49,288 bases of DNA, from positions 1-49,288 of IMG/VR virus record IMGVR_UViG_3300043331_000681; one strand, 5' to 3'. The DNA is from a virus. Positions 23,662-30,691 of the stretch are shown here, piece by piece. A program made the translations under genes and the position numbers. The notes beneath the pieces are model-generated. The model ran no database searches, was not told the origin of the DNA, and saw nothing but the letters and a program-made list of their open reading frames with translations. The number at the start of each line of letters is the position of its first letter. The stretch's first letter is position 1.

Positions 23662-23753
23662 GAGCTGGCCTCCTCTTTGCGCTTGGCCTGAGCAGCCAGC
23701 AGCTCATACACCGCAGCGTCCAGGAACCACTTCTGGGCCGGCTTATCGGTCAC
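23658..23753 (-). CDS. 31-residue helical peptide
   Basis: Short frame with GTGA overlaps at both ends. It encodes MTDKPAQKWFLDAAVYELLA and a Lys/Glu-rich end, a single amphipathic helix. Translational coupling on both sides makes it credible. Confidence 0.5.
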   Translation of the reverse strand: MTDKPAQKWFLDAAVYELLAAQAKRKEEASS

Positions 23754-24172
23754 GAATGGCCTCCTTCGCGGTAGCTGTGCCGGGGTGCCTTCAGGCCATG
23801 GCGGAGCCAAACGTCCAGGAGCCCCTGACGGCTGATATCGAGCGCGACGAGGACCTCGGCTATGGACCTGTCAACGCAAAGCTGATGCACCTCCACAGCT
23901 AGGCCACGGTCCGCCAGCAGGGCGGCGCGGCGACCAGCCCAGCGGTGCCGGCTGCCTTTCGCGTGGATCTCGGCGACCTTGGCGTCGATCCGGGCCAGCA
24001 GCTCAGCGGAAACGGTAACTGGCGGGTCGGGTCGGTCGATAGGGATGGGGAAGCCGAGGACCTCACGGGTTGGCCGTCGTCGCGGCTTCGACCGTCCTTC
24101 TAGGAGGCGACGGACCCGCTCCCGCCGCTGCTCCTCTAGCTCGATCCAGCGGTCCACCTGCATGTAGCTCAT
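23750..24172 (-). CDS. Putative DNA-binding protein, 140 residues
   Basis: N-terminal coiled-coil-like basic helix (DRWIELEEQRRERVRRLLEG), then a Pro/Arg linker, and a C-terminal helix-turn-helix-like unit (DRSIAEVLVALDISRQGLLDVWLRHG). It may regulate phage genes. No family name can be given. Confidence 0.6.
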   Translation of the reverse strand: MSYMQVDRWIELEEQRRERVRRLLEGRSKPRRRPTREVLGFPIPIDRPDPPVTVSAELLARIDAKVAEIHAKGSRHRWAGRRAALLADRGLAVEVHQLCVDRSIAEVLVALDISRQGLLDVWLRHGLKAPRHSYREGGHS

Positions 24173-24414
24173 GCGATCACCGGTCCAACGATGAACGCGC
24201 CGGCTGGTTGGCCTGCGCAGCGGATGAAGCCGTACCCGACGACGATGTCGACGTAGACGGCGATGGGGCGGGGCGGGTCGGTCATGGCGGCCAGCAGCGG
24301 CCGGACGTAGGCGAGAACCTCGTCGGCGACCTCCTCGTCGGTGCCACCGGCGACCTCCAGCGCGGGAACCTTGGAGCTCGACCCGACGGCGGCGAAGACG
24401 ACGCGGCGGCTCAT
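24169..24414 (-). CDS. Hypothetical protein, 81 residues
   Basis: ATG 24414 is chosen because it overlaps the upstream stop (ATGA). Features RRVVFAAVGSSSKVPALEVA and PIAVYVDIVVGYGFIRCAG suggest a small alpha/beta fold. Function unknown. Confidence 0.55.
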   Translation of the reverse strand: MSRRVVFAAVGSSSKVPALEVAGGTDEEVADEVLAYVRPLLAAMTDPPRPIAVYVDIVVGYGFIRCAGQPAGAFIVGPVIA

Positions 24415-24827
24415 GCTGTACGCCCTAGCCATGCCATGAACGCCTCGAAGTCGGGGAACCAGCGCACATCAGGCAGGGTGTGAAACACGTGCTCGCGGGG
24501 ACCGACAAGGGCAAGCTGCTTGCGGGCGGCGTAGGCCCAACCCATCTCCCAGTGGCGCCCACCCTTACCGCCACCGTCTGCTGAGGTGAAGTTCACCACC
24601 ATGTCGGCGGCGGCCAAGTCGTCGAGGTCGACCTTTGCATACTTGGCGCAGTGGGCAGGGTCCTCGTTCAGCTTGGCGGCGACGAAGGATTCCAGGACAT
24701 CGCCGCCGTGCTGGTCGATCCAGCGTGACGAGACGGTGATGCCGATGCCGGCCAACTGGTCACGGTAGCTACGCATTTCAGCGTTCCGTGAGTAGCGGGC
24801 GGCAAGATAGACAACGTCAACACTCAC
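24411..24827 (-). CDS. Nucleoside 2-deoxyribosyltransferase-like protein
   Basis: 138 residues, Rossmann-like. Motifs: VYLAARYSRNAEMRSYRDQL, SRWIDQHGG, DLDDLAAADMVVNFT, GGRHWEMGWAYA and REHVFHTLP. This is the family layout of deoxyribosyltransferases/DUF4406-type proteins that exchange or cleave bases on nucleosides. In a phage it may adjust nucleotide pools or base-modification precursors. Confidence 0.7.
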   Translation of the reverse strand: MSVDVVYLAARYSRNAEMRSYRDQLAGIGITVSSRWIDQHGGDVLESFVAAKLNEDPAHCAKYAKVDLDDLAAADMVVNFTSADGGGKGGRHWEMGWAYAARKQLALVGPREHVFHTLPDVRWFPDFEAFMAWLGRTA

Positions 24828-25639
24828 GAGCTGCTCCTCTCGGCGTCGATGCGGGCGAGGGTCTTGCGGACCGTGTCGCGGGAGAACTGCGGTTCGACGG
24901 CGAGGATGCCGTCGACCGTCAGGACACCCTCGTCGACCAGCTCCCGGACCCTGCCGGCCACGGTTCCGTTGCGGGAGGTGCGGGCCGTGACCTGGCGGGT
25001 CTCGGTCACGGTCAGCTCGTCGACCTGCTCGGCCTCGACGGTCTCAGGACGGGCCAGGACCTGCGCCGGTTCCTGCTGGTCGGCGCGCTCCTGCCGTCGG
25101 ATGGCGGCGGCGTGGATGGCGTCACCTGGCGAGGTCAAGCCGAGGTCGACAGCGGCGCTCCAGGCCTGGAACGTGCGCACGGGGAACCGCGCCCACCGCG
25201 CGAGGCGGAACCGTGGCAGCGGCGCCTCGACAGCACCCTGGGCGCGCAGGTCGCGGCGGCGGAGCTGGCGGAGGATGACCTCGAACGTCAGGTACACGAG
25301 CAAGGTCATGGCGCCGAAGTAGATGGCGGCCGCGCGGCCCTGGCCGACGACCTCGGCATGCCAGTAGTTGAGGCCGGCGCCGAGACCGACCACGGCCCAG
25401 GCGAGGAGTCGGGGGAACACGGCGGCGTCGCCGGCGAGGACGGAGCGGAGGCCGAAGAAGGCGAGAGTGACGGCGAGGCCGTCGAGGGTCACGGGCACGA
25501 TGTACCGGGCGTCGCCGGTCAGGTCGAGGATGTCGGAGGCGAAGCCGACCAGGCCGGTCCAGCTCGCGGCGACGACGCAGGCGCCGACGACCACGAGCCA
25601 AGCGTAGCCGGCGCGGGCCGCCCACCTCTCGGCGGTCAT
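24824..25639 (-). CDS. DUF2637 (plasmid spread/Spd-like) membrane protein
   Basis: 271 residues. Four membrane segments in the first about 130 residues (AGYAWLVVVGACVVAASWTG; SDILDLTGDARYIVPVTLDG-LAVTLAFFG; FPRLLAWAVVGLGAGLNYWH; AAIYFGAMTLLVYLTFEVIL) match DUF2637, a family found with Streptomyces-type conjugative plasmids. The cytoplasmic C-terminus ends with a winged-helix-like region (RVRELVDEGVLTVDGILAVE). It adds to the plasmid-transfer character of this operon. Confidence 0.75.
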   Translation of the reverse strand: MTAERWAARAGYAWLVVVGACVVAASWTGLVGFASDILDLTGDARYIVPVTLDGLAVTLAFFGLRSVLAGDAAVFPRLLAWAVVGLGAGLNYWHAEVVGQGRAAAIYFGAMTLLVYLTFEVILRQLRRRDLRAQGAVEAPLPRFRLARWARFPVRTFQAWSAAVDLGLTSPGDAIHAAAIRRQERADQQEPAQVLARPETVEAEQVDELTVTETRQVTARTSRNGTVAGRVRELVDEGVLTVDGILAVEPQFSRDTVRKTLARIDAERSSS

Positions 25640-25902
25640 GAGCGCGCCTCCTTGATGGCAGCGATTAGGCGGCTCAGGTCCTGCTGCATCTCGTCGTGGG
25701 GGAGGTCGCTGTAGGTCGGGTCGACCTTACTGGCGAACAGGTCGAGGAGGTCAAGCCAGCGGATCAGAGCCTCCAGATGCTCGACCGAGGGGACGGCCTC
25801 AACGACCTCGCGGGCGGCCCGCAGCTCGGCGACCAGGGCGAGAACGGTGTCCGGGGGCGCCCAACCGTTCGAGACGATGGCGTCCAGGTCAACCCGGGTC
25901 AC
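25636..25902 (-). CDS. Hypothetical helical protein, 88 residues
   Basis: GTG start overlapping the upstream stop. Mostly helices (TVLALVAELRAAREVVEAV; EHLEALIRWLDLLDLFASKV). Unknown function; one of a run of coupled small genes. Confidence 0.55.
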   Translation of the reverse strand: MTRVDLDAIVSNGWAPPDTVLALVAELRAAREVVEAVPSVEHLEALIRWLDLLDLFASKVDPTYSDLPHDEMQQDLSRLIAAIKEARS

Positions 25903-26135
25903 GAGGTCACCTCCTGGTCGTAGGCGGTGAGGGCTTCCATGATTTCGACCCACTCGGCGCTATCGGCGCCGGCCATGATCGCGCCGAGGCTGTAGCAGGC
26001 GTTGACGACTCGGACAGCCGCCTCCAGGGTGTCGGCCGCTTCCTGGAGCAGCAGGCTCCGGTCGGGTGGGGTCCCGTCGAGGGTGCCGTGCTCTGCGGCG
26101 GCAGCCTGGAGCCGACGGATCAGGTCGGCGGTCAC
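25899..26135 (-). CDS. Hypothetical helical protein, 78 residues
   Basis: GTG start. Helical segments DLIRRLQAAAAEHG and LLLQEAADTLEAAVRVVNAC. Typical small early-gene product. Function unknown. Confidence 0.55.
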   Translation of the reverse strand: MTADLIRRLQAAAAEHGTLDGTPPDRSLLLQEAADTLEAAVRVVNACYSLGAIMAGADSAEWVEIMEALTAYDQEVTS

Positions 26136-26329
26136 GAGTTGTCCTCCTCAGTCAACTCAGCCGGGACTGGGACCTCGACGGCCTGGAGAACTACATAGCC
26201 ACCTTTGGTGGTTGGCTGTCCCCGCATTAGGTAGTAGCTGTCGCCGACCTGGACGAACACGTCTTTCCCAGATGGCAAAGACGTGGCATCCCATAGATCC
26301 TGGAGCAGCTTGTCGAGTGTGTAGCTCAC
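26132..26329 (-). CDS. Hypothetical protein, 65 residues
   Basis: N-terminal helix (YTLDKLLQDLWDA) followed by strands (DVFVQVGDSYYLMRGQ; GGYVVLQAVEVPV). Its DNA is slightly less GC-rich than its neighbours. Function unknown. Confidence 0.55.
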   Translation of the reverse strand: MSYTLDKLLQDLWDATSLPSGKDVFVQVGDSYYLMRGQPTTKGGYVVLQAVEVPVPAELTEEDNS

Positions 26330-26643
26330 CGGTCCACCTCCTCGGGGTCCGCGTCACCGATGAAGTCACTGACGGTGATCTTCAGGGCACGCTCAGCCGT
26401 GGCCGGGAAGTCGTCGACCTGGCCAGTATCGAGGTCCTCCAGGAGTCGGCGGACCCGCTCACTGTTGGCCTCCTGCCAGGCCCGGGCGAACGCCAGGCCG
26501 ATCTGGCGGAGCGGCTCATGCTTGCTGTAGGCGGACAGCTCGACCCAGCCGCCGTCGACCTCGTCTTCGTCGCGCATGAGGGTCCATTCGACGTGGGAGA
26601 CCATGTCCTCGACGATGATGGTGTAGATGGGACGGGCGGTCAT
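26326..26643 (-). CDS. Hypothetical protein, 105 residues
   Basis: Strand-rich start (IYTIIVEDMVSHVEWTLMRD), then helices (LAFARAWQEANSERVRRLLE). ATG overlaps the upstream stop. Function unknown. Confidence 0.6.
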   Translation of the reverse strand: MTARPIYTIIVEDMVSHVEWTLMRDEDEVDGGWVELSAYSKHEPLRQIGLAFARAWQEANSERVRRLLEDLDTGQVDDFPATAERALKITVSDFIGDADPEEVDR

Positions 26644-26792
26644 GGGGTCGCCTCCAGTAGCTCGATCTGGACGGGCGGCTCTGGCGCCGGCGGCGGGGTT
26701 GGGTGGACGGCCAGGACCGCCACTGGGAAGTGCCGGCGGAGGACCTGGAGTGCCGCGAGCTGGTCGCGGTCGACCGTGGCCGACTGGGTCAT
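26640..26792 (-). CDS. Small protein, 50 residues
   Basis: Frame with ATGA couplings on both sides. It has a helix (DRDQLAALQVLRRHF) and a Pro-rich C-terminus (VHPTPPPAPEPPVQIE). Function unknown. Confidence 0.5.
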   Translation of the reverse strand: MTQSATVDRDQLAALQVLRRHFPVAVLAVHPTPPPAPEPPVQIELLEATP

Positions 26793-26923
26793 TCGCCCAA
26801 CCGTTCGTAGATGGCATCACGGACATGGCTTATCTCGTCACGTAGCCGACCCTCGTGGTACTCGGTCGTCTCGCTCAACTTGAGAAGCAAGACGAGGAGA
26901 CGCCTCAGCTCAGTCCGGGTCAC
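26789..26923 (-). CDS. Small helical protein, 44 residues
   Basis: GTG start and ATGA end coupling. Amphipathic helices with many Leu and charged residues (TRTELRRLLVLLLKLSETTE). Function unknown. Confidence 0.5.
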   Translation of the reverse strand: MTRTELRRLLVLLLKLSETTEYHEGRLRDEISHVRDAIYERLGE

Positions 26924-27174
26924 CGCAGCCCCCTCCTAACTTGGCCGTCGATCAGGTAGCGGCGCTGGTAGCGGGCGGCCGGCGCCGGCCCGCCGTCGAG
27001 GCGGACGGGGCAGCCGGCATAGATGGCCAGGGTCGAGACGTAGTCGGCGTTGCCGGTCAGCATGTGACTGGCCCAGCGCATCGGCCGCTCGTCGATGGTG
27101 ATGGCGTTCTCACAGATGGCGGCATCATGGATGCGGTCGCCCAGCTCCAGGCGGACCAGCTCGTCGCCGGTCAC
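26920..27174 (-). CDS. Hypothetical protein, 84 residues
   Basis: GTG start in a GTGA overlap. Contains ICENAITIDERPMRWASHML and a C-terminal basic region. Function unknown. Confidence 0.55.
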   Translation of the reverse strand: MTGDELVRLELGDRIHDAAICENAITIDERPMRWASHMLTGNADYVSTLAIYAGCPVRLDGGPAPAARYQRRYLIDGQVRRGLR

Positions 27175-27551
27175 TGGACGACCTTGGCCAGCTCGTGCTC
27201 GACGACCTCGGCCAAGACCCGACCCGGGTTCCCGCCGGCCTTCTCAACGGCCCGGCAGATGTCGAGCTGCTCCAGCTCCCCGTAGGCGGTCCAGGTCCGG
27301 CCCAGGTCGAACCCGACCCGCAGGGCGACCGTCTCGGCAGCGCTGATGGCCTCAACGACGGCGTCTAGGACCTCGTCGACCTGCTCGGGGTCGAGGAACT
27401 TGGCCAGGACCCGGCCGAGCTGGTGGGCGGCTTCCCGGTAGTGCTCCGGCCAGGCCTGCTCGGCGGTGAGGATGTTCTCCCACAGCCAGGCCTCGGCCTC
27501 CTCCAGGTCCTGGTCGGCCTTCGCTTGCTGGTCTGGGTTAGGCTGGATCAT
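27171..27551 (-). CDS. Hypothetical acidic helical protein, 126 residues
   Basis: ATG with RBS GAAGGAG. Almost all helical and acidic (QDLEEAEAWLWENILTAEQA; QVDEVLDAVVEAISAAETVA). Overlaps the next gene by 4 bases. Function unknown. Confidence 0.6.
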   Translation of the reverse strand: MIQPNPDQQAKADQDLEEAEAWLWENILTAEQAWPEHYREAAHQLGRVLAKFLDPEQVDEVLDAVVEAISAAETVALRVGFDLGRTWTAYGELEQLDICRAVEKAGGNPGRVLAEVVEHELAKVVQ

Positions 27552-27588
27552 GACGGGCTCTCCTTCACCGGGGTCTGCCTGTTTGCCC

Positions 27589-27631
27589 GGCCGGGGGCGG
27601 GTGGCCTGCACTCGGCTTCCCGCCCCCGGCC
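27589..27631. terminator. Intergenic GC hairpin terminator
   Basis: Perfect 13-bp stem (GGCCGGGGGCGGG with CCCGCCCCCGGCC) and 17-base loop in the 89-bp gap between leftward genes. Likely a partial terminator or processing site inside the long operon. Confidence 0.7.
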
Positions 27632-27640
27632 CGGAGCTTG

Positions 27641-27838
27641 CTACGGGTAGGTCATCCCGTTCGCTCGTGCCGACGCCTCCAGGTCGGTCACGGTCGGAGT
27701 CCTGATCTCGGTCCGGAGCCTGGCTAGCTCGACCGTGACCTCGCGGAGCGCCTCCTCCAGGTCGTTCACTCGTTCCCGCACGCTGGCGAGGTCACGGGCT
27801 AGAGCTTCCACCGTGGTAGATGCTGCGTAGTGGCCCAT
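27641..27838 (-). CDS. Coiled-coil protein, 65 residues
   Basis: Heptad-like helix through most of the protein (ASVRERVNDLEEALREVTVE). ATG lies nine bases after the SSB stop with a purine-rich RBS. Probably multimerises; may assist DNA metabolism. Function unknown. Confidence 0.55.
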   Translation of the reverse strand: MGHYAASTTVEALARDLASVRERVNDLEEALREVTVELARLRTEIRTPTVTDLEASARANGMTYP

Positions 27839-27847
27839 GCTGCCCGC

Positions 27848-28276
27848 CTAGAAAGGCGGGGCGTCGTTGAAGTCGCCCCGGCTGGCCTTGGTCTCCTCGT
27901 CGGCGGCCCCGCTCTTGCGGGGGACCTTCGACAGCTTCACGGTGGCCCAGCGCAGCGTCGGCCCGATCTCCTCGGCGGTCACGTCCAGGCTGGAGCGCTT
28001 CTCGCCGTCATTGGTCTCGTACTCGCGGGTGATGAGCCGACCCATGACCAGGACCTGGTCGCCCTTCTGGAGGCTCTCGGCGACATGCTCGCCGTAGTCC
28101 TGCCACACGGCCACCCGGTAGAACGTCGGGGACCCGTCCTGCCACTCGCCGTCGCGGCGGACGCGGTTGTTGACGGCCACGGTGAAGTTGGCGACGGCGG
28201 TTCCGGACGGGGTGTAGCGCAGCTCGGGGTCGGCGGTCAGGTTGCCGACGAACTGGACTTGTGTTGCTCCCTGCAT
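27848..28276 (-). CDS. ssb: Single-stranded DNA-binding protein
   Basis: 142 residues, a single OB fold: VQFVGNLTADPELRYTPSG, VANFTVAVNNR, FYRVAVWQDYGEHVAESLQK, GDQVLVMGRL. It ends with the acidic hydrophobic tip DFNDAPPF used by SSBs to recruit replication and repair proteins. It protects replication, recombination or transfer single strands. A start-associated GCCC-AGGAG-GGC leader precedes the ATG. Confidence 0.95.
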   Translation of the reverse strand: MQGATQVQFVGNLTADPELRYTPSGTAVANFTVAVNNRVRRDGEWQDGSPTFYRVAVWQDYGEHVAESLQKGDQVLVMGRLITREYETNDGEKRSSLDVTAEEIGPTLRWATVKLSKVPRKSGAADEETKASRGDFNDAPPF

Positions 28277-28298
28277 GATGCCCTCCTGGGCTCTCTAG
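28277..28298 (-). promoter_or_regulatory. Start-associated leader upstream of ssb
   Basis: On the - strand the leader reads CTAGAGAGCCCAGGAGGGCA just before the ATG. It contains the ribosome binding site in a small GCCC...GGGC dyad. The same arrangement occurs at 29122-29141, 34054-34078 and 40829-40848. Confidence 0.65.
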
Positions 28299-28352
28299 AT
28301 GTGGCTGTCTGCCTGCGTGGTCTCGGCCGCCTCCTCGGCCTCGACGGTGTTG

Positions 28353-28565
28353 TCAGTCCAGGTCTGGGTCCGGCATGTGGTGACCGCAGAAGTCGCACAC
28401 ATACCGGCGGAGACTGGGGCTCCAGACGGTCTCGTGCTCCTTGCAGTAGAACGGCTCCGGCGGCCCGTCCTCCTCCGGCCCGTCGTAGCGGAGCTGGTCT
28501 TCGCCGTAGTTGCCGGTGATGTACCGGTCGAGTGCCTCCCGGTCGATCCGTCCCCAGTCGCTCAC
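28353..28565 (-). CDS. Zinc-ribbon protein, 70 residues
   Basis: GTG start. The C-terminal half has FYCKEHETVW and YVCDFCGHHM, a plausible metal site. The N-terminus is helical and acidic. Lies one gene downstream of the GIY-YIG protein, in a GTGA-type overlap. Function unknown. Confidence 0.6.
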   Translation of the reverse strand: MSDWGRIDREALDRYITGNYGEDQLRYDGPEEDGPPEPFYCKEHETVWSPSLRRYVCDFCGHHMPDPDLD

Positions 28566-28957
28566 CTGGTCGCCTCCTCGGCCTCGATGCTGTGTCCGAA
28601 CGGGCCGGCGGTGTAGACCTCGGCCAGCTGCTCGCGCTCGTAGTCCATCTGCGCGAGCAGCTCGTCACGCTCCCGCTGCTCCCTCCTCTCCTCCCGGCAA
28701 ACTGGGCAGATCCGCGGCGCGTCGTGCCGGCGCTTCAGACGCTTCTCCAGGTCGGGCCCACCCTCCCAGGTCTGCGCCACAACGAAGCCGATGCCAGCCT
28801 CGATGACGTACCGGACGATCTTCGCGCCGTTCCCGCTCGTGTGTCGAGCGATCCTCGCCGCAGGCTCGGGGCTGTGCCCGATGTAATGCTGGGCCAGGCC
28901 GTGCGGGGTGCCCGGGTTCCCGATGGGCTCCAGGAAGTGGAGGAGGTAGACGGTCAT
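28562..28957 (-). CDS. GIY-YIG family endonuclease-like protein
   Basis: 131 residues. The GIY-YIG core is recognisable as VYLLHFLEP (first strand) and HYIGHSPEPAARIARHTSGN, then GFVVAQTWEG and a Glu/Arg helix (LEKRLKRRHDAPRICPVC) with a zinc-like CPVC. The canonical GIY tripeptide is changed, as is common in such phage proteins. It may cut branched or foreign DNA. Confidence 0.7.
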   Translation of the reverse strand: MTVYLLHFLEPIGNPGTPHGLAQHYIGHSPEPAARIARHTSGNGAKIVRYVIEAGIGFVVAQTWEGGPDLEKRLKRRHDAPRICPVCREERREQRERDELLAQMDYEREQLAEVYTAGPFGHSIEAEEATR

Positions 28958-29121
28958 GTCAGTAGCAGGTCAGCGGCCCGGACCCCCAGCTCGATCTGAG
29001 CTAGCTCCCACTCGGCTGTCCAGCCCTGCGCTACGTCGAGGTATTCCTTGATGAGGTCGGCTGCCAGTCCTTGGCCAAGGACTTCCAGCATCTGATCCTC
29101 TATCGCGGCCATCGCGCTCAT
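28954..29121 (-). CDS. Small helical protein, 55 residues
   Basis: ATG with RBS GGAGGG inside a start-associated leader. Helices EDQMLEVLGQGLAADLIKE and EWELAQIELGVRAADLL. Overlaps the GIY-YIG start by 4 bases. Function unknown. Confidence 0.55.
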   Translation of the reverse strand: MSAMAAIEDQMLEVLGQGLAADLIKEYLDVAQGWTAEWELAQIELGVRAADLLLT

Positions 29122-29141
29122 AGTGCCCTCCGGGCTGCTAG
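29122..29141 (-). promoter_or_regulatory. Start-associated leader
   Basis: Leader CTAGCAGCCCGGAGGGCACT directly before the ATG at 29121 on the - strand. It shares the CTAG(C/A)-GCCC-GGAGGGCA pattern with three other genes. Confidence 0.6.
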
Positions 29142-29219
29142 TGGTTGTCCGTCGTCGGTCCGGGCTGCCGTTGCCTCGGCGCCCTGCGAGGCCATGGTTC
29201 CGGACCATCCGAACCGGCC

Positions 29220-29286
29220 GCCGTCAAGGGTCTGCCGAAGGCTGCGAGGAACGGAGCGAAGCGAGTACCGGAGCACCCTTGACGGC
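29220..29286. repeat. 12-bp inverted repeat in an apparently noncoding gap
   Basis: Arms GCCGTCAAGGGT (29220-29231) and ACCCTTGACGGC (29275-29286) are perfect and enclose 43 bases with GAGCGAAGCGAG-like internal symmetry. The surrounding 29122-29383 gap has only a low-quality Arg/Pro-rich frame (29118-29387) that I do not believe is a gene. It may be a recombination, protein-binding or structured-RNA site. Confidence 0.6.
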
Positions 29287-29383
29287 ACTAGGCCGGGGCG
29301 GGTGGTACGGACCTGGACGACGGCTCGACCGGGACGGCCGGGGTCGGGGTCCCCGGCCGGCAACGAAGTGTGTAGGTCGAGGT

Positions 29384-30688
29384 TCACCGGTCACCACCGA
29401 TTACGACGGGCCGCTCCTGTGCTGTTGGGGTGGTTGCCGTCAGCTCCTCCACCATGCGTCCCCACAGCACAGCAAAGGCGAGCGCGCCCTGCTGGGGAAC
29501 CACGGTGTTTCCGAGTGCCTTCAGGCGCTGCCCTCGGTAGGGGACGGTCCGGGCTTGGACTGTCCGCGGTGGCTCCCCCGGGTATTGCTCCGGGCCCGGG
29601 GGAGATGGCCAGCGATGACCGTCCAGCCCTCCGGGAATCCCTGCAAGCCCTCGACCCACGCCGGATTTAGGGCCCCGCCCGCTTGTGTGGGGAGGCTCAG
29701 CGAAGCCGATCCCCGAGGGTCGTCTTTCGCTCGTTGCGTCTTGGCGTAGTCCGGCCCTCCGTCGCTGGCCTTCGGCGTCGCCCACCGTTGTTCGTTCACC
29801 TGGACCGGGAGGCTTGGGCTCTGCCGGCCCGGCATGTCCTCGCTCCGCCAGTCCCGCGCCGTCGGGGTCGCCCATCGTTGCACCCAATCGTCGAGGTTGT
29901 AGCCGCCGTGGCGGGCTGGGTCGCCTACCCGATTCGGGTCCGCTCCCCGGCCGTCGCCGTCCCTCGCCTGCGAGGTCGGCCACCGCAGCGCCTCGGCTTG
30001 CAGGTCGCCCCGGTCGTTCTCCCGAGGCCTTCCCGCCTTGTCGCCATTCGACGCCTTCGGAGTCGGCCACCGCTGCCGCCATTCTTCCGCCGTCCAGTTC
30101 GTCGGCAGACCCGCGTCGGCCAGCCTCGCCGCTGACTCCAGCGTCGGCCGCCAGGTGTCCCGGTTCGACCCGCTCATGTAGCCCGTCCCGCCCTCCGCGT
30201 TGGGCGTAGGCCAGGACGAAGACCCGGTCGCGTTCGTGGGGGGCGCCCACGTCGGCCGCCTGAAAGCAGTCCCAGACCGCATTGAACCCGAGCGCGGCCA
30301 GGTCCCCGAGAACATCACCAAACCCTCGGCTAAGGAGTCCGAGGGTGTTCTCCAGGAAGACGAAGGGGGGTCGTAGTATGCGAAGGCATCGGGCAACTTC
30401 CGGCCAGAGCCAGCGCGCGTCCGCTTGCGCCTTGCGGTGGCCGGCTTGGCTGACGGGCTGGCAGGGGAACCCTCCGGCCACAAGGTCAACGGGTCCGTGG
30501 GCGGCTTGGAACTCATGCCAGTCAACCTCCGTGATGTCGCCGTAGCGGGCCACTTGCGGCCAGTGGCGCTCCAGCACGGCGTTGCAATAGGCGTCGTTTT
30601 CAACCTGAGCGATGACTTGGAACCCGTGAGTCTCGACGGCAAGCGCGAGGCCACCGATGCCCTCGAACAGACTGAGTGCGGTATTCAC
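29384..30688 (-). CDS. C5-cytosine DNA methyltransferase, middle part possibly frameshifted
   Basis: 434 residues from a GTG. Conserved motifs are intact: I (SLFEGIGGLALA), IV (GGFPCQPVSQAG, catalytic Cys76), VI (FLENT), VIII (VGAPHERDRVF, about 147-157) and the end motif (YRGQRLKALGNTVVPQ). Between about 30216 and 29560, however, the family-like target-recognition sequence lies in the overlapping frame of 29521-30654, while this frame reads Arg/Gly-rich VADSEG / VGDAEGQ repeats. Either frame may be real; a +1 then compensating shift would give the classical protein. It would methylate cytosine in phage or host DNA. Confidence 0.8.
   Translation of the reverse strand: MNTALSLFEGIGGLALAVETHGFQVIAQVENDAYCNAVLERHWPQVARYGDITEVDWHEFQAAHGPVDLVAGGFPCQPVSQAGHRKAQADARWLWPEVARCLRILRPPFVFLENTLGLLSRGFGDVLGDLAALGFNAVWDCFQAADVGAPHERDRVFVLAYAQRGGRDGLHERVEPGHLAADAGVSGEAGRRGSADELDGGRMAAAVADSEGVEWRQGGKASGERPGRPASRGAAVADLAGEGRRRPGSGPESGRRPSPPRRLQPRRLGATMGDPDGAGLAERGHAGPAEPKPPGPGERTTVGDAEGQRRRAGLRQDATSERRPSGIGFAEPPHTSGRGPKSGVGRGLAGIPGGLDGHRWPSPPGPEQYPGEPPRTVQARTVPYRGQRLKALGNTVVPQQGALAFAVLWGRMVEELTATTPTAQERPVVIGGDR
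29521..30216 (-). other. Overlapping frame with methyltransferase target-recognition repeats
   Basis: In the +1 frame, four repeats of R-W-(P/A)-T-x-x-A-(R/S)-(D/N) occur (RWPTPKASNGDKAG, RWPTSQARDGDGRG, RWATPTARDWRSED, RWATPKASDGG), then LNPAWVEGLQGFPEGWT. These are the hallmarks of phage cytosine methyltransferase C-terminal regions. The switch point is just after RDRVFV of the main frame, where skipping one C joins V to WPTPNAEGG. Confidence 0.65.
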
Positions 30689-30691
30689 CGG

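Noticed and set aside
24788-25714. 308-codon + strand frame opposite the DUF2637 gene
   Set aside because: Gly/Asp/Glu-rich antisense composition; membrane helices and family pattern are on the - strand.
29118-29387. 89-codon - strand frame after the methyltransferase
   Set aside because: It begins at a GTGA overlap, which is tempting, but its composition is biased and it runs across the inverted repeat and into the start-associated leader.
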